Below, in pieces: positions 1 through 13,343 of a stretch of DNA of 64,000 nt. The DNA comes from Neodiprion pinetum. Its lineage: Eukaryota; Arthropoda; Insecta; Hymenoptera; Diprionidae. The stretch lies in assembly GCF_021155775.2 (NCBI RefSeq), contig NC_060233.1, positions 9,922,782 to 9,986,781 of the forward strand, written 5' to 3'. Position numbers and translations under genes: made by a program. The notes beneath the pieces are model-generated. The model did not search any database. It saw only the letters and a program-made list of their open reading frames with translations, and was not told the origin of the DNA. How positions within the stretch are numbered: the stretch's first letter is position 1; each line of letters opens with the position of its first letter.

Positions 1-300
1 TACGAAAATGAAGTTACGATAGGGTAAAATATCGAAAAGTAAAATTTCGATGGAGTAAAATTCCGAAAATTAAAATATACCCAGCTAGCCACCTAGCCAG
101 AAATTCACGGAACTGAAAATCTACGATCATTCGGAATTCTGATGTTTCAGAGTTTTCAATTTTCTCATTCTCACACTTTCGGAACCTTGACTTGTCGGAG
201 TTATGCCCTTTCGAAACTTTTCAAATTCGGAATTTCAACCCCGCTCCGAGAAATCATTTGCTGATGCAGCAAAAATTTGGAATCCCTGAACATTTCCACC
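1..300. repeat. Degenerate short-word repeat cluster (cluster 1)
   Basis: Many variants of words such as TTTCGGAAC, TTCGAAACTTT and AAATTTCGA recur through this stretch. The segment about 120-260 is matched in inverted orientation by about 9550-9680: the order of the words meaning 'stop of CCCTTTCG', 'GACTTGTCGGAGTTATG-like' and 'TTTTCAGTTCCG-like' is the same after reverse complementing. This is direct sequence similarity seen by eye; the family is not identified. No coding frame is supported. Confidence 0.6.
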
Positions 301-2060
301 AAATCACTTTATTCGTTTTATTTTATTTTTTTTTATTTCGGCACCAAAAGCTAGTTACTAAATTTACAAACCGATCGTTAACACAAATTATCATCAAATT
401 AATGAAAAATCTGTATCCTAATTAACCCGGTATACAATTTCATCCAATTTTCTTTAAAAAACGTACGATATTTCACCTACCCAAATGCGAGTACATACCG
501 ACGTTATTGTTTTTCGTTTATCTTTGTTTTTTTTTTTTTTCATCGTTCACTTTGTCATCCGTTTCGGGGGTGTCGGTGAGAAAAATGTGTCCGCTTATAT
601 TATTGGAATTTTTACCACGCGGTCAGAATATTCGCACAAACACGTACAATAATGTAGTAAATATTTCCTCAGGAATAACGTGTGTGAAAAATTTCTATAC
701 ATGTATATCGTGTTATATGTATATATATATATTCGCGTGTATAAATTTCCGTCTCACACAACGCGAAAGCATATTATCACGTACAGTAATGTCCGCTTCG
801 ACTTAAAAATTTTTTTTCAAAGCCACACGAAAACTCTGTGACGAATTTATTTACCGTAAGTTGATTTATACAAGAAAATCGTTCATAAGTGCATTTCTGG
901 TATTTTTTTTCTGAAAATTATATTATATTTTGAAACGAAAAAAATATCATCGGTTGCATTAACCATACATTTAGATGATATATTTATATATTTATACAGG
1001 GAATTTCATCCGAATCCAACCAACGCCCGACCCTCACCATTTTTGATTATCGTCAAAAAATTTTGTGCAATTGTTCCAACTATAAAACAGTACCCTGAAC
1101 TTCTTAAGATTTCAATTCGACTCGTTGATTATTTATAAATATTGAGAATGATTTTGAATTGGTTCTTTTTTAAAATTCTCAAAAACTGTAGCTTTTTTTT
1201 CAAACATTTCAAGACCAGGCTCATCATGAGATGACCTTTTTTCTATTCTTTTTTTTTTTTTTAAGCACTTTCAATTTTTGTTTGTCAACTGTAACATGGT
1301 TTGCACAATTGATAAAAAAAAGTTGAATGTGCCAGACAAACAATATCAAAAAGTATTTCGTCATTGTTCATTTTAGGTAAAATTTGTTAAGAATTATTAT
1401 CATTATCAATATACTCGCTCGGTTTATATTAAAGCGCATTAAAGGAGCAATAAACGGACAACTCGTAGAAATTCCGAGATAATTTGACTCTTTCTCGTCT
1501 CGCACGGCTATGGATATTATTTTGCGACCTCTCTTCGGAAAGTTTGAAAAAAAAAAAAAATTCTTCAGAAACTCGAGGGTCACGACGACTCGATCAGCGA
1601 CGAACGTCAGAACCGCAAAGTGATTTTCGCACTTTCCAAACGTTCGCAAACTTTTTCTGAATTGCTTTTTCTTTTGTATCGTACTACCAGCCTTAATTTT
1701 CCTGTGACGTATAAGCGATGTGACCTATTTTTTCACGACGTCGCACAAACGAAAATACAGAAATATCGAGTCCTCGTTATTCGTCAATGTCGATGATAAA
1801 TATAGCATTAAAGAAACAATATTCGATAAGCGGATGTTGGAATTTCAAATATCGCGGAATGAACGCATTGATAAACAGTAAATAAATTCACATTCCCTTC
1901 AGCCGTCGAAGAATTGTGAATATTGTGTAAATGGATTAAAAATTTTACAATAAAAAAAAAAAAAATATATATATATGTCGGAAGGTAAGAAAAAATACAC
2001 TACATACATATGTATGTTATAACATTTGCGCAATGAAAGTCAACTTTTTTTTTCATCTCT
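301..2060. other. AT-rich spacer, no gene seen
   Basis: AT-rich noncoding DNA with T-runs near 525-540 and 1245-1262, an A-run near 1545-1560, and an A-run followed by a short (AT)n at 1953-1976. Open frames are short and full of homopolymer residues. Nothing here is recognised as a gene or RNA. Confidence 0.6.
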
Positions 2061-2335
2061 TTAGCTGTCATCCCCCCACCCCGATATGAAAACCTGCAAA
2101 CCAAAGGTATGTTTGTTTCCCAGAATGTATGCGAGTAGCATCCCCGTGTATTACCGAAACTCTGCTATCGCTTGAATCTTTTTGAATGCAGAAGAGCCGG
2201 AGTGAAAGGCAAACGCGGAGGGCGATCCGTTGTGCCAACGCCGGCGATATTACGCCACGGCCATTATGCGGGATAGTACTTAGCGGGTAGTTTATTCCCC
2301 GCAATGCACAACTTATAAGACCGAACAAAGGTCGA
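2061..2335. other. GC-balanced block, possible conserved noncoding DNA
   Basis: This block has clearly higher GC than its flanks and holds word-rich sequence such as CCGGCGATATTACG and GCCATTATGCGGGATAG. An 86-codon frame is open on - but looks like no known domain. A compositional island in spacer suggests a conserved element or enhancer, but that is inference only. Confidence 0.25.
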
Positions 2336-2357
2336 GCGATCTACGTTTTGCAATATC

Positions 2358-2385
2358 AGAAGAGAGAGAGAAAGAGAGAGAGAGA
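2358..2385. repeat. (GA)n microsatellite
   Basis: Imperfect GA dinucleotide tract with one AAA interruption. In insects such tracts can bind GAGA factor, but none is demonstrated here. Confidence 0.9.
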
Positions 2386-5300
2386 TGAAGAAACACGTAT
2401 AACGTGAAAAATTTCAGCGGGGGAAACAAGGTTAACAACAGCTGGCTTCAAACAATTCTCTCCACGTATCCTAGACGTGATCCTCGGAGACGGATAGTTC
2501 GCCCTTTTCATTTCCTCAGTCTTATTTTCCCATTTCACGATACGTATGAAAGTATAACGCTGATTTTCGTGGAAGTATTTTCAAAGAAGCACGAGCAGTC
2601 TTTGATTTGGGAGGAAACAACGCGCTTCGACATTTACGTATTAGTTCTTGTGTTCTAAATTCTGGATAAATTCTTTAAGCTTGACCCACGGGTCGGAGCA
2701 GATTTTCAATCTAAAATCAAGTTCCTTGGTTATACCGTAAACGTGATTCCCGATACTTTTCAAACTCCCACCGCTTCCTGTTATGTAACCTCAAAACTGT
2801 ACGCAAGACTTATTACGCGTTATATACCGAATTCTCGGAAAATATCTCGATCGAAACGGATTACATTTGAGCGAAAGATTGAAATATTTTGCGGAGTTGA
2901 ATAACGTGATCAAACATTTTCAATTTTCCTCAACTTTCGATTGCCGAACGACGGCCGTTTGAAGTTTTTAGAAAGCAATAAATCTTACGGTTTGCCATGG
3001 GGCTTGCAGAATTCATTTAGAGTTTGTCAGAAATTACGTATGAGTGCGTGGTAATAAATTGCGTATCGAACGGACAATAAGTGGTCCCTTAACCTTTATC
3101 GTTGTTACTAAAAATAAGAAAATTATTAGCCTATCGTTAAATATTACAAAAATTAAAAAATGCGGTTGTGTCTGATGCAAAAAACAAAATTTTTCTGATC
3201 CGTTACACCAAGAAAATGCAGTGGTGATGTTGTGCATAATTTTGTGAAGGTTCGTTATAAAAAAAAATGACATCATCGATAACAGATAAATGAATCAACG
3301 ATACTGACAAAATGGATAAAATATTGATGCACACCTTCTAACGTCCCCTGAAACGTTAAATAAAATACATAATATGCATATAAATACGTCTAGGTGTAAG
3401 ATACAAAAATTTAACAACGAAAATTTATATTACAATTAAACTGTCCTAACCAAAGAAGATAGATAACAGTCGATTAAAAATAAAATATAGCAAATAGACC
3501 GAATATAATAAAAATAAATAAAAAATAATAAAATGACTCGTATAATAATAATTTTAAAGAAAAAGTCTAATCGACAATTAAACGCAAGTGTATAAAAATG
3601 AAATAGACAGAAAGAGAGAAAGGGGTGAATTCCGAAGCACGAACACAAATGTTGTTTAAATTTAGGGTTAACTCGATTGTTACGAGGGTCGAGCATCGCT
3701 CAGCATCCGGTCTGACTTCAACTGAATAACGTTTTCAATATTTTTAAAATCATTTAAAAATGACTGACGAAATTTGAATCACAAAAAAACGAAGTGAAAA
3801 AATATCTCTCATCGCGGATGTGTCTTAGGATTGATTAGAGAAAACAATTTTAAAAATTGCGGCATGTATAATAACAGATTTTCAACGGTTAGGAAAATGT
3901 AAAAAAACAATCAAAAAAATCTAAAACATAATTAAATAAAATGTAAAAAAAAAAACGTCCTTCCGCTTTGAATCTTGGGTGAAAACTTTTTATTTCGAAA
4001 GTGGAATGTTTTTTTTTTTTCTATGAAAAAAAAAAAAGTCTCGAGATGGGTTCAAAAATTCAGAGGACAAAAGCGAGTGATTCGAGAAATTTGATAATAT
4101 TTTTGGAAGGTTTTCAGTAGTCGTATTAAAAGAGGGAAATTTTTTTTATGAAATTAAATTAAATTCGTGTTAAACAGTCTGTAAAGTTGGTGTGAAAAAT
4201 CCCATTCTTATGTTATGTGTAATATATTTATAACGCTTATCTACCGCTCTCTGACCACGACTATACAATCCCTGTTCAAAATTCATACTTTCGACCGACT
4301 CCCTCGCTTCCCTCACTCCATGACCTGTCACGATTTGGCCACCGGTGACATATATTGGACCGTCGTTTAATCCCTTCTGTCCTGCACATGTGCGCAGCAG
4401 TTACGTATAAGCATATATGTTTAAATATATATGCATGTATAATAGGTCAGAGTTGAAATTGTTTCAAATTGTGGCGATATTATTTTCATTTTATTTTATT
4501 TTTTCTTGCTAGACCAACCTGTCCCAACATCAGCGTTTAGATCTAGTCGGAAAATAACACATTTTGTGTATTCAAATAATTGGCTCTAGGAAAAAATATT
4601 TTCATTAAAAACAAAACTACCGTTCGGGTACAAGAACGATCCTTTATTGAACGTTGAAATCAATTTTGCAAGCGTTTTAGGCGCGCGAGAAAATCGGGAA
4701 TATTTTTATCGGGGAGCTGAGACTTGTTTACGTAAAAATATTATTTCTGTTTTATTTTTATCTTCTTTTTTTTTACAATTTAGACGAACGATTGTTATTT
4801 ATATTTAATATTAATATTGACATTGGGTAAGATAAGTTTGTTTAAGAATTGACGAAATAAATCATATGCATAAAAGCGTGTGGATAGTTGAATGATCTTC
4901 AAAAATGATGATGGCTGATCTCACGTCGAAGAAATCAGGAACCGGATTTTATGATGATCGGGACTTTTTGTGTTTTTTGTTAAAAATGTTCGTCTAAAAC
5001 CGACTTTTCAAGTTTTACGAAAATATACACTTCATCGTTCTTTATTAAAATTAAAATTAAACTAACGAACCGGGATTATCGAATTTCTTGTTCCGATTAC
5101 GCAGATAAGAAAGAAAGTTCCTCCTTTTTCGGTGAAATATTAACATTTAGTTCCGTTATTTGATTGTAAAATTTTATTCCGATGCAAACAATAGTTAAGT
5201 AATACATTAAACGAAACATGTTCCAGAGGAATATCTCAGAATAAAAAACATGCGTATTAAATTTATATGTATTTTCTAAACCAATTGTAAGACTTTCCTG

Positions 5301-5902
5301 CGGAAAATATAATTCTGCAGCACAGGGTGATTATTTTTTAATAATTTTGCCTACCTAACAATGCAGGGAAACTAACAAAAGATCTTTGTGATGTTTTCTA
5401 CGTTTACAGAATCCGCATGAAAACATGTCGAAGGTTTGCAAAAACAGTGTAGCAGACACTGAAAAAACTTAATCGAATACGGGTTCATGCAATGTCGACT
5501 GAATTATACGAAAATGTATACCGCATGTATTATCTGTGCGGCTGTCCAACCTCGGCAGATCGGTTTATCGGTATTGAATAAAAACCCCAGAGCGTACCGA
5601 GGCGGCAGAGGAATTCGTTAAATTGGCAAAAATTCGATGTGCACAGTCTGGGTGGAGAATGTAACGAATTCGCGATAAGGAGTCGCATATACGTGAGAAA
5701 TTCCACGGCAAATTGACCAGACTTCGAACCTCGAGCTCGTGGATTCGTTCGACGATTTTTCACGTTGTTGTTCCAACTCTAAAAAGCACCAAAATATGAT
5801 TTTATACTTTGTTTTTTTATAAGTAAGTTTGTTTTACTTACAATTTTTGTGAACGAGCATGTCTCTGGACGTAATTTAAAAAACTAAAAATATTTTAACT
5901 TA
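2386..5902. other. AT-rich spacer, no gene seen
   Basis: Long AT-rich stretch with scattered A and T runs and short random open frames on both strands. No conserved domain, splice-delimited exon, tRNA or rRNA was recognised. Confidence 0.6.
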
Positions 5903-6040
5903 CACTGAGAAAAATTTCATTTGTTGTAGTAACTAGAAAAATTCAGTATAACAGGTATGGTTAAAAAAAAAAAACTGTTTGAATATCGTTGGAATTACGA
6001 AAAACGAGGCACGCCTAACCATTTTGCGCTATCGTCGATC
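5903..6040 (+). mobile_element. Truncated copy of the 428-bp MITE family
   Basis: It begins with the family terminus CACTGAGAAAAATTTCA right after TTA, giving a TA-type junction. It follows the full copy at 13344 for about 138 bp, including CAGTA(A/T)(A/G)ACAGGTAT, the AATTACGAAAAACGAGG segment and the CATTTTGCGCTAT segment. Similarity stops at about 6040, so this is a 5' fragment that has lost its other inverted end. It has no coding capacity. Confidence 0.85.
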
Positions 6041-8085
6041 GTAAAAAAAATTAGTTATTTGTAGCAAAATGATATTTTAAATATGATGAACAAAAAAAAA
6101 AAATCATAAAATAGGAAAATTCATTTTACTCAAAAACTCGTGACTCGCTGAATTTTCAATATTTTGAGATGAAAAATTGACTTAGTAAGTCTCGAGACAC
6201 AAATATTTGAGAAAAAGAATCTAGAGATAACGGGCGATGAAAAAGAAGGTATTTTGTTGAGCAAGTGACGTTGAATTTTTTTGAAAAAATTCATCAAATC
6301 AGATTACAGCTAAGTCTATGGTCTGAAATTTTCTACAATCACTGGTCGTAGTTGGCGAGCTAATTACGTTTTTTCCACCAAGGTTGAAAGATTAGAAGAA
6401 AAACAAAGGGACGAAAGAAACGAAGATAAATACTTCAGACATGATCGATGGGCGCTGACGAAGGAATGGAAACGAATCAACCGGAGCAAATTTACTCGCA
6501 AGAGATTTGCTCGCGTGTGGGTGACAAACAGTTCGCTAGGCAAACAGAGAATTCGGAAAAGGTTCATCTCACGGCTTTAATATATATATATATCAATATC
6601 AATACCTCATTATATCCGTACCGATTCTCTGCTATCTCGACTGACGCACGTCAGCGTTAATCATTGTAGAAAAACCGTCTGAGATTAAGAAATATTGGAA
6701 TCTCTGTTCTTGGACTTCGGTTTTTTCGATGGTCGAGTCTGAATTTTTTCGAGAAGTTATCGGACGCGATTAATCAACTGCTTTCATATTTTCTACGCCT
6801 CAAAAATTTTCGCTCGCGTGAAAAAATGTCATCAAATTTTCTCAAACATATGAATACGTCATTTTAAGATGCGTTGCCAGTTGACCTGTCAGCATATTCT
6901 GTTAGTATAGCATATGACGTCGCAATTTCAAAAAAATTATAGCTTCTATCCGCAGTTTCATCATTTTTATGGAAAATGGTGTTTCGAATTACCGAAAACT
7001 GTTTTGTTTTATTTTTTTTTTTTTTTTTCTTGTAAAAATTACGAAGCTCCAAGTTTCTCAGCTAGTAGATATCTTTATCGTAACGTGACTGAGCGCATTG
7101 ATAACACAGATTCACAAAAAAAATTGACATTTTTTTTTTTGAGTTTATATTTAAATAAATCAATTTTGAGCCTGTGCATCAAATAATAATCAAAATCTTC
7201 ACTGATTACTCATAGAATTTGCTTTCGTCTTTTTTGGCCAGGGCCAATTTTGAATCTGTATTCTAGATGTCGAATTTTAATTTTTTCCCTACGTGACTAA
7301 TCGAAGAAAAAATAATTTCATTCGATAAAGTTTGCGTTTGTAAAAACCAGAATAATATTTCGAATTTTAAGAAAATTTATCTATTTTTTCCAACAATTAT
7401 TGTGAATAACAATTGAACAAAATACAGTTTAGCATTTGAATTTTTGAATCAGAGTTATTCAAGTGCAAAACTGAATTTTGTTGAACAATTATTTACAAGA
7501 AACGTTTGAGAAGATGTGTAATTTTTTTTTTAAATCTAACTTTGTCCACTACAAACAATATCTCCTCTCATTCGTTACGTGGAAGAAATAAAAACTTGAC
7601 GTCTGGAACTCGGACACAAAATTTGTATTGACCATTATAATCGTTTCATTTGGACAGAAAGGTGTTAAAGAAATAGTCCTCCAGTTCCATAAATTGATTC
7701 GTAGTTGCCAATCAACAACAGAAATACACTTAGGATACAATTAATAGGATAATGTGTGATTACAGATAACGGAGTTCGTAACGTTTGATTACCCGATCAT
7801 TTGGCACGCCGAAACTATGGTGTTATATAAACGGCATGGGGTAATTTGGCGATGATTTTCATAATTGGAAACACTTGCGCGTAATAAAATATATACATAC
7901 ATACCATATGCCTTTATACGATGTGACTAATTGGGTTAGCAAAAGTATGCTATAAAATGATAGTATTCGCGTAAAAGATGACATAGACCTTGGATCAACA
8001 CGGAAACAGACACACAGATACACACACACACACATTGTAGCTTTACGTAAAGATCAGTTCAATGAAGTGTACGGATCATCAAAGC
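6041..8085. other. AT-rich spacer with a CA microsatellite
   Basis: Spacer with A/T homopolymers (for example T-runs near 7015-7028 and 7131-7140) and a short (CA)n tract near 8010-8034. No gene is recognised; the open frames are low-complexity. Confidence 0.55.
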
Positions 8086-8093
8086 TGACGTCA
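8086..8093. promoter_or_regulatory. Consensus CRE palindrome TGACGTCA
   Basis: A perfect cAMP-response-element/ATF palindrome sits here in otherwise plain spacer. One 8-bp match per strand in 64 kb is about chance expectation, so function is unproven. A second perfect match at 35671-35678 is in a more suggestive context. Confidence 0.25.
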
Positions 8094-9339
8094 CGCCGCA
8101 ATTTCATCATGGAGGGATCGACGATCAAAGTATTCTTTGAAACGGATCAATAATCGATTTTTTTTGTTTTTGTTAGATTAAAGATACGATACGATTCAAC
8201 TTTTCATCAAATTTAGAAAATTTCTATCCATGAGACTGAATAGCTTATAAACCGCATACTTTTGTGACATTTGTTTTTTTCATGAATGTTGGAAAATTTT
8301 GATCGAAGCTGTTTTATGAAAAATGAAATGTATACGTATCGTTGATTATTTTTAAATGAATACTTTCAAAAAAAAAAAAAAAAAATTACACGCATATGGG
8401 TATATTAGGTGTGAAATGTAAAACAAAAAAAAAAAAATAAAAAAAATAGAATTTCAAAAATTTTTCTCTCGAGTAAAATCGATCGAAGTGAAGTGAATTT
8501 TACCTAAAAAATGAATTTTGAAAATTTCATTCACGTTTGGAAAAATGGTTGTTTGTCCAGAATTAAAAAAAAAAAATTCTAGATGAAGAGTGACACGAAG
8601 GAAATATCGAATTATTAAATAGTGAATACGAGTACGTTTTACAAATTCGGTCAGATTAAAAACTTTGAAAAGTCGGAGAGAAAAAAAAAAAAAAAAAAAA
8701 ATCAGATTCAGAGGAAAGGAAGCCGGGATCGCCTGTTGGAGATGGATGCTTTCGTGAATTTTGATGGAACAGTCAGATGTGTGGAAATCGTGCTCGAAAG
8801 GAAGCGTGCCGTGGCATCAGAAGGGAGAAAATGGAATTCCAAAATCTCGCGATCTTTTTAAGGCCGTTCTATATTAATGTTTAGCCAAGGCAGTATTATA
8901 TGCATACAGAAGGGGTGCCTGTCCCCAAGTTGAGCTGCCCGCTATCTGAAATTGAAAAAGGTGAAACAAAGGCGAGAGCTAGCCTGTTCAATATTAATGA
9001 AAAGAAAAGCAGCGCTAATCGCGGACGATGATAAATCAGCGCGCATAATTATTTCGACGAAATTTTTACTCAGCAAATTTCGTCCAATGGACGGTTGGAC
9101 GTAAGATGTTTACAAAAGTATCATTGAAATTTGACGAATGACTGCCAGAGATTTTTTCCTTTTGAAATTGACATGCGTAAAACGTGTTCCTAAATTTCGT
9201 CGAAATTTAACGTAAAAATTGGTTGGTTGATGATTTGAATTTTGTCACCGATTCCAAACTCTGAATGTATGACACGGAAACACGGAAGACTATGCGGAGA
9301 AAATGGTGGAGAGTAGTGTGATAATAGGAACTGCGGTTT
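8094..9339. other. AT-rich spacer with long A-runs; small GC-balanced block at 8900-9060
   Basis: Contains long A-runs at about 8368-8385 and 8681-8701. The block 8900-9060, with CGCTAATCGCGGACGATG and ATAAATCAGCGCGCATAATT, has a mixed, word-rich composition typical of conserved noncoding elements. No coding region is supported. Confidence 0.4.
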
Positions 9340-10420
9340 CAAGTTTTTTAAATTCTAAATTTCGAAGAGCAATTCAGTGGAAAATTGGGGGTTTTTCTTT
9401 TCGAACTTTTTCGAGGAAAATTTTCCAGACGTATTGACAATTTTGAAATTAACAAAAGAAATTTGAAAAGTTCTGAAAGCGCCAAATTCCGAATTTTGTT
9501 GTCGTGAAAGTTAAAGTAAAGAAAAACTGAAATTCGGCGCTCAAGGTTCAGAAAGTGCAAACTTTCGAAAGCGCAAATTTCCAAAAGGGCGTAACTACGA
9601 CAAGTCAAAGTTCCAAAAATGAGTATATTGAAAAATATGAAATATCGAAATTCTGAATGATTGAAGATTTTCAGTTCCGTCAAATTCTGACTTATCGTTA
9701 GTGAATTTTCACCACTTCTATCTTTCTACGTTTTGGATTTTCGATATTTTTACTTTCGGAATCCTGGTCATTGTAATCTTCGGTTTTTCTGATTTTTAAC
9801 ACCCACTCGTTGAGTAAACCAAGTTGTGCGAGTATATTTCAAAGTTTGGAATTTTTCTCTATCGAAACATGAGTTTTCGGAACTTTGAGCCGTCAGCATT
9901 CCGTCCATTCGAAACTTTGTTGTTTCTTCAAAGTTTAATTTCTTTACTTCAAATTTCGCCACCAAATGATTTGGAATTAGGCGCTTTCGGAACATCAACC
10001 CTGCCCCGCTGATTGATAAAAGGACCAAAACATCGAATTGTCAAAGACACGAAAATCTAATTTGCAGAATTATCAAAATGTAGAAAGCTCAAGTACATAA
10101 AATCGATAAAACAGAAACTTAAGATTCACAAAATACAGAAATGTCAAAAAATAGAACAACGAAATCTGAAAATCTATGCACGATTCTATATCGTCAAAAC
10201 GAATTCTGACCATTCTACATTTTGTCATTCCAAACTCTGACCTTTTAATTTATTCGCATCTCCATACTTCGACTTTCCAAGTTTAAAAATTCTACACATC
10301 GAATCGATTAGCAGAATCTTCGCCACTAAAATTCTCCATAACGGTCCTTCCGTACTTCGAAATCTCTTTAATTTCACCTCAATTATCGCCTGAAAAATAA
10401 TCTTATACAATAACGAATCT
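9340..10420. repeat. Degenerate short-word repeat cluster (cluster 2)
   Basis: Dense in variants of GAAAGTTCCGAAA, AAATTTCGA and CTTTCGGAAC in both orientations. The 9550-9680 part is an inverted, diverged relative of 120-260. From about 9800 the dominant orientation flips, and from about 10030 to 10420 the words drift to GAAAATCT, AAAATGTAGAAA and ATTCTACA. The periodicity is loose, so this looks like an old, decayed minisatellite-like family rather than a classical tandem array. Open frames in it are shadows of the repeat. Confidence 0.6.
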
Positions 10421-10639
10421 CGAAAGTAAGGTCAAGGTTAAAAATAATTATTCGAGTATTTCTGGTTACGAATTTCATGCGGCTTTCGAGCGTGGGAAAC
10501 TCGTCAAATGTCGGAGAGTAAAATACCTCGACGATCCCCGTGACCAAGAGACCGAGAAAGTCTTTCGTCACGCGTGGCTTTGCCCGGCTGTTCAGTATTC
10601 ACCGGGTCTTTCCGCCTCTTTCCCCATTGAAATACCTAA

Positions 10640-10900
10640 CGAACGTGCGCGTTACCTTACTTTCGCTTTCTCTCCTTCCCTCCACCTTATTCTTCATCCT
10701 TCACCCTTTCCTTCACCCCCCTCCGGAGGGCGAGACAAGCTCTTTATTTCGTTCCGCGCTATAATGCGATACCGCCAGCTGACTAATCAGAGACGCCTCG
10801 TTCTGCAAGTCCTGCAAAGCTCGAAAGCTCGAACATACGTCTCGTGCTTATTTCCTCCTTCTCCCCCCCCCTCCCTTCACACACACACACACCTGCCAAC
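10640..10900. repeat. Pyrimidine-rich tracts and (CA)n
   Basis: A CT-rich strand-asymmetric tract at about 10660-10735, a C-rich stretch at 10860-10875 and a short (CA)n at about 10878-10893. Low-complexity DNA; no gene. Confidence 0.7.
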
Positions 10901-11023
10901 GTTACGTGTCAACCACTTAATGTTTCATAAACCGTAACGCGTATCGTGGCGCATGAAAGTTCCATCGCCTAAGTGCGAATCTCGCATACCTTATACGCCC
11001 CCGCATTCTCGCGTATCGCACCC

Positions 11024-11182
11024 CGAAAAAAAAAAAAAAAAAAAACAAAACCTCCGTACGTTACCTTTCTTTGCGGCTGCGGTTATTTTTTCCCCCCCTT
11101 CCAAGCTTTTCCCACGTGTATTTTTTTTTCTTTTTCTTTTTCATCATCATTACTTTTTGCCTGCCGCTTCGCATTCCTCGGG

Positions 11183-11225
<43 letters not shown>

Positions 11226-11360
11226 AAAAAACACACAAAACTGATTTTCGTTTCTTTCATATTTATATTCTATTCCTTGCGTGAAAAGACCTCGGAGTTT
11301 CAGACTCGAAGGTGTACTTACGGGAATGGTTGGTTTTTTTTTTTCTTTTTTTTTCTTTTT
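11024..11360. repeat. Low-complexity region with A-run, GA microsatellite and T-run
   Basis: A-run at about 11026-11044, a pure (GA)n of about 38 bp at 11184-11221, and T-rich runs at 11334-11360. Open frames crossing this region encode K-, RE- and F-runs and are artefacts of the microsatellites. Confidence 0.85.
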
Positions 11361-12412
11361 AGAGAGTGATCAATACGCGAATCGATCGATGGATCAGAGA
11401 GAAACAAATTTTTGGCGCTGATGACTTTGAGGAAAATTCTGACACGATCCGTGAATGGTCATGTAATTATACTACCGATTTTATTCGCTACAATTCTAAA
11501 TAATAGTTGAGAATTGAAGAGGATTGAAAAATTTTCATTGATATTAAAATTTTTATGAAACGGCAGCTTTGTAATTTTTCAAGAGTATGTGAACTATAAT
11601 ATTTTAAAACGTAAAAATAGGTGAGAACGTGTTTTCAGATAATGTGCATAATCGAGTGTGATATCACTGAAAATTTATTGACAACCTACTTTGTTTCCCA
11701 TTCTCTTCCCCACTTTTCATTTATCGAGATTTTCCGTATTTGGGATAATTCGAGAATTGCCATAGAATGAAGTTTTATAGTATCGATACACAAATTAATT
11801 TATCTTGGAAATATATTGAAGATCAACAATCTCAACCGATAAAAATTGGTTACATCGGTTTCTTTTTTCCTCGACTTTTTATTTTAATCTGGTAATTTTT
11901 TAACGATACTGTAAAAACGGCTTCATCAACGATTCTAATGCTTCTCAATTCTTCATTTTCTGTATTTTTATCAGCGCATATACTCCGTACCTCGAACTTT
12001 AGTGTTCAAATATCTGGAACATGATCGTCAATTATTATTAACGTGTCCTAAGGAATTCGCAATTCCCATTTAAAAGTTATCAAAATTTAACTCGCCGACC
12101 TTTCTTTGACTCCATAAAATCGCAGAAGCACATTAAGTAGAATACCTATCGTCAGTTAATTCCGTCTGAGTGTAAAACTTTGTTCAGCGCATAATTGGCG
12201 AATATAATATGTCTGCCCTTAAATAGTCTGCAAGTTTGAATACATTGTTAAGCGGTGATTTTTTATGCCTGTCATAATACAAGGGCTACAATATTTTGCA
12301 ATATTTTCTGCCTCCTGCCGCAAGGTTCATATCACACCCTGTGAGCTTTAAAGCTTAATGCAATGTAAATTAGACGGGTCAAAAAAAATCGACTATTTTT
12401 TTTTTCATAGTC
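11361..12412. other. AT-rich spacer, no gene seen
   Basis: Spacer without recognisable coding or RNA features up to the left arm of the long inverted repeat. Confidence 0.55.
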
Positions 12413-13342
12413 ACATCTTTAACAGCTCTAGCAAGAGAAAATAATACATCCGTATTAAATTAAGCCTTAAATATTAAGATTTAGGGATTCCTAAACGAAA
12501 TTTTCCATTTTCCATTTGATTAACAATAAGATGGGAAAATAATTTTAGTTATTTCGGAAATTTGTAGCTCAGTAACAAGGCAGTATACATAATTGTACGA
12601 TACATATTTTTGTAGGGAATTGAATGCTCTACAAAAAATGTTCGTTATAATTTTTTGATAACTCAACTACTTTAAAAGTTATTCAATGTTAAACTTGAAA
12701 TCGTGTAAAAATTCGCTTCTTTCTAGATCAACAGCGAAAATGCTAGACTTGTGACAAAATATTAGGGATTTTGTGTGTAATGCATTTCTGCCACTATAAA
12801 ATCATGTCATTTAATTAATTTTCGAATCTCGAAAATTTGTATTTTGGCTAAAAAAAAAGGTACTTTCAAAGTGGAATTGCATATATTACATATTATTACT
12901 TGTAATAACTACAAAATAAATTTGATGAAGTTGAAATTTAATTCAATGACATGATTTTACAGCGGTTGAGATGCTTTACAAACAAAACCTACAACATTTT
13001 GTGATAATCTAGTATTTTCGCTGTTAATCTCAAGAAAAAGTGAATTTTTACATGATTTTAACTTCAACCTTGAATGGATTTTGAAAAAGTCTAGTTATAA
13101 AAAAATTATTAGTGACCCCTTTTGTAGAATATTTAATTCCCTACAAAAATACGTATCGAATATTACGTATATTGCTTTATTGCTTCGTTACTGACCAAGT
13201 AAATTTCTAAATAACTATACTTATTTTCGAATACAAATCAAATGGAAAATGAAAAATTACGTTCAGGAACCTCCAAGTCTCGATATTACAGGCTCAAATT
13301 AAACCAGACGTTTTATTTCCTCTTTCTACAACTATTAAACAT
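12413..13342. repeat. Long inverted repeat (about 430-bp arms, about 70-bp spacer)
   Basis: The left arm, about 12413-12842, is matched by the reverse complement of about 12912-13342 over essentially its full length, with scattered mismatches and small indels. Matching checkpoints, left versus reversed right, include CATTTTCCATTTGATT, TATTTTTGTAGGGAATT, CAGCGAAAATRCTAGA and AAAATCATGTCATT. The spacer (about 12843-12911) has no match. If transcribed it would form a long hairpin RNA. Arms this long suggest a foldback transposon or a local inverted duplication. No TA or longer target duplication was clear at its edges. The right end touches the MITE at 13344. Confidence 0.85.
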
Positions 13343-13343
13343 G

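Noticed and set aside
10953..11369. 138-codon frame on +
   Set aside because: Runs through an A-run, a GA microsatellite and T-runs; residues are K, RE and F repeats.
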